From the NCBI GenBank assembly GCA_023128035.1, contig JAGMES010000082.1, positions 1 to 18,742 of the forward strand: a stretch of 18,742 nt of DNA. The letters run 5' to 3'. Position 1 is the stretch's first letter; each line of letters opens with the position of its first letter. A program made the position numbers and the translations under genes. This document shows positions 9,901 through 15,900 of this stretch, piece by piece. The stretch is from Halanaerobiales bacterium (GTDB taxonomy: Bacteria > Bacillota_F > Halanaerobiia > DY22613). The notes under the pieces were generated by a model. It did no database searches. It saw only the letters and a list, made by a program, of their open reading frames with translations, and had not been told where the DNA came from.

Positions 9901-12900
9901 GGAAGAGTAGACCATCAGGTAAAACTGAGGGGAGTTAGGATAGAACTGGGTGAAATAGAGAATCAGCTACTACAACTTGAAAATGTAAAAGAGGCTATAG
10001 TAGTAGCCATAGAAGAATCTCTTTGCGCTTATGCAGAGGTCTTCACAGAGGTGACAGATCAAAAGATAGAGGTTGAAAAGTTGAGAGAGCATCTCCGAAA
10101 GAGACTGCCTGATTATATGATACCAAATTATTTTGTTATCTTAGAAAAAATGCCCCTTACTCCTAATGGTAAGATTGATAGAAAAGCACTACCTGAACCT
10201 GATCTAAATAATTCAGGAGTACAGTATGTTGCACCGCAAAATGAAATAGAAGAGAAATTGGTAGAAATCTGGTCTGAGATATTGGATAAAGAAGGTATCG
10301 GGATAAGCCACAATTTCTTTAATTTAGGTGGACATTCATTAAAGGCTGCCTCTTTAGTGGCAAAGATCCATAAAGAATTAAATGTAGAAGTACCGTTAAA
10401 AGAGGTATTTACAAATTCTACTATAAAAAGTCTTGCAAATTATATTAAAAATGCAGAAGAAAACATTTATAGTTCTATACAGCCTATAGAAGAGAACGAA
10501 TATTATCCAGCATCCTCTGCGCAGAAGAGACTTTACATCTTAGATCAGATGGAAGAGATCAGTACAGGTTATAATATACCAAGGGCTTTAATGGTTAAAG
10601 GAGCTCTAGATAGACAAAAGTTAGAACAGAGTTTCAAAGAGTTGATAAATAGGCATGAAACCTTGCGTACGTCATTTGAAACAAATGAAGGACAGATTGT
10701 ACAGATTGTTCATAAAGAAGTAGATCTTAAAGTAACTTCTATTAAAGCAACTAAAGGAGATATTACTGAAATATTAAAACAGTTTGTTCAGCCTTTTGAT
10801 CTTAAGAAAGCACCGCTTTTACGAGTGGGATTAGTAGAACTTGCAGAGGAGAGCATATTACTCTTTGATCTGCATCACATAATCTCTGATGGTTCGTCTA
10901 TGGGTATAATACTACAGGAATTTATTGAGTTGTATGAAGGCAAAGAATTACCTGTACTTCCAATACAGTATAAAGATTTTTCAGCATGGCAGAATAAGTT
11001 ATTTGAAACCGGGGTAATAAAAAAACAGGAAGAATATTGGATTAAAAGATTCAAGGATGAGGCGCATTATAACGCGATACCTGTACTAAATATGCCTACT
11101 GATTATCCAAGACCAACAATGCAAAGCTTTGAAGGAGATCGTATTAACTACAAATTAGATAAAGAACTGACAAAAGATCTAAATAGAATAGCAAAAGAGA
11201 CAAACAGTACAATGTATATGGTACTTTTATCTGGGATAAATATCCTATTATCTAAATATAGTGGGCAAGAAGATATCATAATTGGCAGTCCAATCGCTGG
11301 TAGATCACATGCAGATTTAGAGAAAATTATCGGAATGTTTGTAAACACTCTTGCAATGAGAAATCAGCCTGAAGGAAATAAGACTTATGAAGAATTTTTG
11401 CTGGAAGTAAAAGAAAATGCGTTAGAAGCATATGAACATCAGGAATATCAATTTGAAGAACTTGTAGATAAATTAGCCTTAAGTAAGGATATGAGTAGAA
11501 ATCCATTATTTGATGTAATGTTTGTGCTGCAAAATATGCAGTCACAAAACTTTGATAATGGAGAATTAAGAATTGATAATTTAGAATTAAAACCATATAA
11601 TTTCGATTATAAAACATCCAAATTTGATTTAACAATATCAGCAACGGAAGCAGATGATGAAATAATCTTAAATTTTGAATACAGTACCAGGTTATATAAA
11701 AGAGCAACTGTTGAAAGAATGATAGCTCATTTTAGAAATATACTCAAGATAGTAGTAGTTGATACAGATACTAAATTAAGTGAAATTAATATGCTTACAG
11801 ATGAAGAAAAAGATTGGATTTTAAATGATTTTAATAACACTGATGTAGATTATCCCAGAGATAAAACAATTCATCAGTTATTTGAAGAACAGGTAGAAAA
11901 AGGGCTAGATAATATTGCAATAGCATTTGAAGATAAACAATTGACCTATAGAGAATTAAATGAAAAAGCAAACAGATTAGCAAGAACTTTAAGAGAAAAC
12001 GGAGTAAATGCAGACAGTATTGTAGGAATATTAGTAAATCATTCGCTTGAAATGATGGTAGGAATATTAGGAATCCTAAAAGCTGGAAGTGCGTATTTGC
12101 CAATCAATTCTAGCTATCCTGAGGAACGGATTAGATATATGCTGGAAGACAGTGGTGCAGATATTCTATTGACCCATGAATACTTGAAAAATAAGCTTCT
12201 ATTTAAAGGACAAATTATCCCACTAGAGGATCACAAAATATACATGAAAGAAGACACAAACTTAGATTTGATAAACAATTCTCATGCTTTGGCTTATGTC
12301 ATATATACCTCTGGCTCAACTGGAAAGCCAAAAGGGGTTTTGATATCCCATAAAGCTTTGAATAATTTTGTATTTAGCTATTATACTAGCTTTGGAAAAA
12401 ATGTAGGGGTAGGTGATAACTGTCTAAGTTTGGCTAATATCTCCTTCGATGCAAGTGTATCTGAACTATTTATTCCTCTTACCTTTGGAGCTTCTTTAGT
12501 GCTCTTTAACAATGAAATGATACTAGATGTTCATAAATTAGCAAGAACTATTATCGATGAAAGTATAACTTTAGCTTATATCCCGCCGACTATATTAAAA
12601 GATCTTTATGAACTTTTGAGTAAAGAAAAGGAAAAGGTCAAACTTAATAAAATGATGGTAGGTGTAGAGCCGATTAAAGATTATGTATTAGAAGAATATA
12701 TGATTTTAAATCACGATATGCAGATTTTAAATGGCTATGGTCCTACAGAAGCTACCATTTGCGCAACTAAATATAAATATGGTCAAACAGCATCTGTAGG
12801 TAGAAATATTCCTATAGGTAAGCCTTTAGCAAATATGCATATTTACATATTGGACAAATATTCTAATCTTGTACCAAATGGTGTTGTGGGAGAAATATAT

Positions 12901-15900
12901 ATATCTGGGGATGGCTTAGCAAAGGGCTATCTAAACAGACAAGATTTGACAGCAGAAAAATTTGTACCGAACCCTTTTATCTCTGGTAAGAAAATGTACA
13001 AAACTGGAGATATGGCGCGCTTATTACCTGATGGGAACATCGAATTTATCGGAAGAATCGACCATCAAGTGAAGATACGTGGATATAGAATCGAACCAGG
13101 TGAGATCGAAATCCAGTTGTTAAATTATAACTCAATCAAAAATGCAAAAGTGGTAGATAGAGAAGATAAAAATGGAGCTAAATATTTGTGTGCTTATGTA
13201 GTATCAGATCAGGAAGTAACTATAATGGAATTGAGAGAATTTTTATTAACAAATTTACCAGAGTATATGATCCCATCATATTTTGTACAATTAGATAAAA
13301 TGCCATTAACTGCAAATGGCAAGATTAACAGAAAAGCACTTCCTGCGCCTGAAGGTAATATTATGGTAGGAACTGAATACGAAGCTCCACGAAATGAATT
13401 AGAAGAAAAGTTAGTAGAAATGTGGAAAGATCTATTGGGAATTGATAAAGTAGGGATCAATGATAACTTTTTTGAACTAGGAGGCCACTCATTAAAAGCT
13501 ACATCTTTGGTTTCTAAAATTTATGCAGAGTTAAATGTTGAACTTCCATTACGAGAAATTTTTAGAAAACCAACGATTAGAAAAATCGCAGAGTTTATAA
13601 CTGACTCAGAGAAAGATCACATCTCAGTGATTGATCTGGTAGCGTGTGATAATAACAAAGAGTACTATCCAGTTTCTTCAGCTCAAAAAAGAATCTTTGT
13701 TCTGAATCAACTACAGAGAAACCATATAAGTTATAATATGCCAATAATGATGTTTATTGAAGGTGAATTTGATCAAAAACGATTTGAAAGTGCATTTGAG
13801 AGGGTAATCATGCGTCATGATTCGTTTAGAACATCATTTGAATTAATAGATGGTGAAGCAATGCAAAAGATTTGGCAAGATGTAGATTTTAACGTAAGTT
13901 ATCAGGAAGCAAAAGATGATGATATCGAGAAGCTTATCAAGGAATTTATCCAGCCTTTTGATTTGAGTAAGGTTCCATTACTCAGAGTAAAGGTAGTGAA
14001 ATTTGACCAGCGGCATCTAATGATGCTCGATATGCATCATATCATTTCTGATGGAGAATCAATGAATATTTTAATAAATGATTTTGTAAAACTTTATGAA
14101 GGTCATAACTTAGAAGAACTAAGGCTTCAATATAAGGATTTTACAATTTGGCAGAATGAATTCTTCAAATCTGACAAGATTAAAGAACAGGAAACTTATT
14201 GGTTAAAAACTTTTGAAGATGAATTCTCAATTTTGAATATGCCAACTGATTATTCAAGACCAGCTGTAATGGACTTTTCAGGGAATTCCTATCAGTTTTT
14301 TGTAGATGATGAAATCAATACAGGATTGAAGGAATTAGGAAAAAGTCACGGAGCTACCTTATATATTGTTCTTTTAGCAGCATATAATATTTTACTGTCT
14401 AGATATAGTGGACAAGAAGATATCATCGTAGGTTCACCAGTAGCTGGGCGTTCCAAGAATGGTTTGGAGCAGATTGTTGGAATGTTTGTAAACACTTTAG
14501 CTATGCGTAATCATTCAAAAGCTAATATACCATTTGAACAATTTTTAGACCAAGTAAAAGAGAACGCTTTTTCAGCTTTTGAAAATCAAAATTACCAGTT
14601 TGAACAATTGGTAGAAAAATTAAACGTAGAAAGAAATTTGAGTCGAAATCCGCTATTTGACACTATGTTTACATTGCAAAATGTCAATTATAGTGAAATA
14701 ATTGCTAATGAGTTGAGATTAATCCCTTACAATACTTCTACTCAGATTACAAAATTTGATCTTACTTTGAGTGCAGCGGAAATGGATGAAGGAACCTATT
14801 TTACTCTCGAATATAGAACAACACTATTTAAAAGGGACACAATTACAAGAATGACCAAACACTATCATAATATTCTTCAGCAGATTGTGAGACATCCTGA
14901 AGTGAAATTAAGTGAGATCAAAATGATTTCTGATGAAGAAAGAATCCAACTAGTAGAGCAGTTTAATATGACTAAAGAAGAGTATCCTTTAGATAAAACG
15001 ATTCATCAACTATTTGAAGAACAGGTAGAAAGAACACCTGAAAATATCGCTGTTGTTTATGGCGACCAACAGTTGACTTATGGTGAATTAAATAAAAGAG
15101 CCAACCAAATTGCACAAGTTTTACAAACAAAAGGAGTAAGAGTAGAAGAGATTGTTGGAATAATGGTAGAACCAGCGGTTGAAATGATCGTAGGAATTTT
15201 CGGTATCTTGAAGGCCGGAGGAGCATATCTTCCAATTGATCCAACTTATCCAGTAGATAGAATTACTTATATGTTGAACGACAGTGAGATAAATGTCTTG
15301 TTGACCCAAGTAAACTTAAAGGAAAAAATCCAATTTGAGGGGCAGCTCCTTTTCCTTGATAATCAACACCTATATCAGAAAGAAAGTTCTAATTTACTCA
15401 TGCAAAGTCAACCTACTGACCTCGCATATGTTATCTATACCTCAGGTTCGACAGGGAAGCCTAAAGGGGTAATGGTGGAACACAGATCATTGGTAAATTT
15501 GGTGACCTGGCACAATAAAAATTATGGTGTGACAGAAGTGGATCGGAGTACTAAATATGCTGGATTTGGGTTTGATGCTTCTGTGTGGGAGATCTTCCCA
15601 TACATGATTGCTGGTGCTTCTCTTCATATTATCGATAATGAGATAAGGTTGGATATACATAAGCTTAATGAATATTTTGAGAGACATAAGATTACCATCA
15701 GCTTTTTACCTACTCAGATTTGTGAAGAATTCATGACTCTTAAGAATAAGTCTTTAAGAAAATTATTGGCTGGTGGTGATAAGTTAAAACATTATCTACC
15801 ACAAAGATATGATATTGTAAACAATTATGGCCCAACAGAAAATACAGTCGTTAGTACAAGTTTTCTGGTTGATAATAATTTTGATAACATTCCTATAGGT

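Noticed and set aside
10655..10680. Another GC-rich insert at GCGTACGT in C4
   Set aside because: It codes the normal LRTSFE motif found in the other C domains, with no extra residues.
13010..13025. GGCGCGC in A4 as another GC-rich insert
   Set aside because: It codes the conserved TGDMARLLPDG region with no length change compared with the sister modules.
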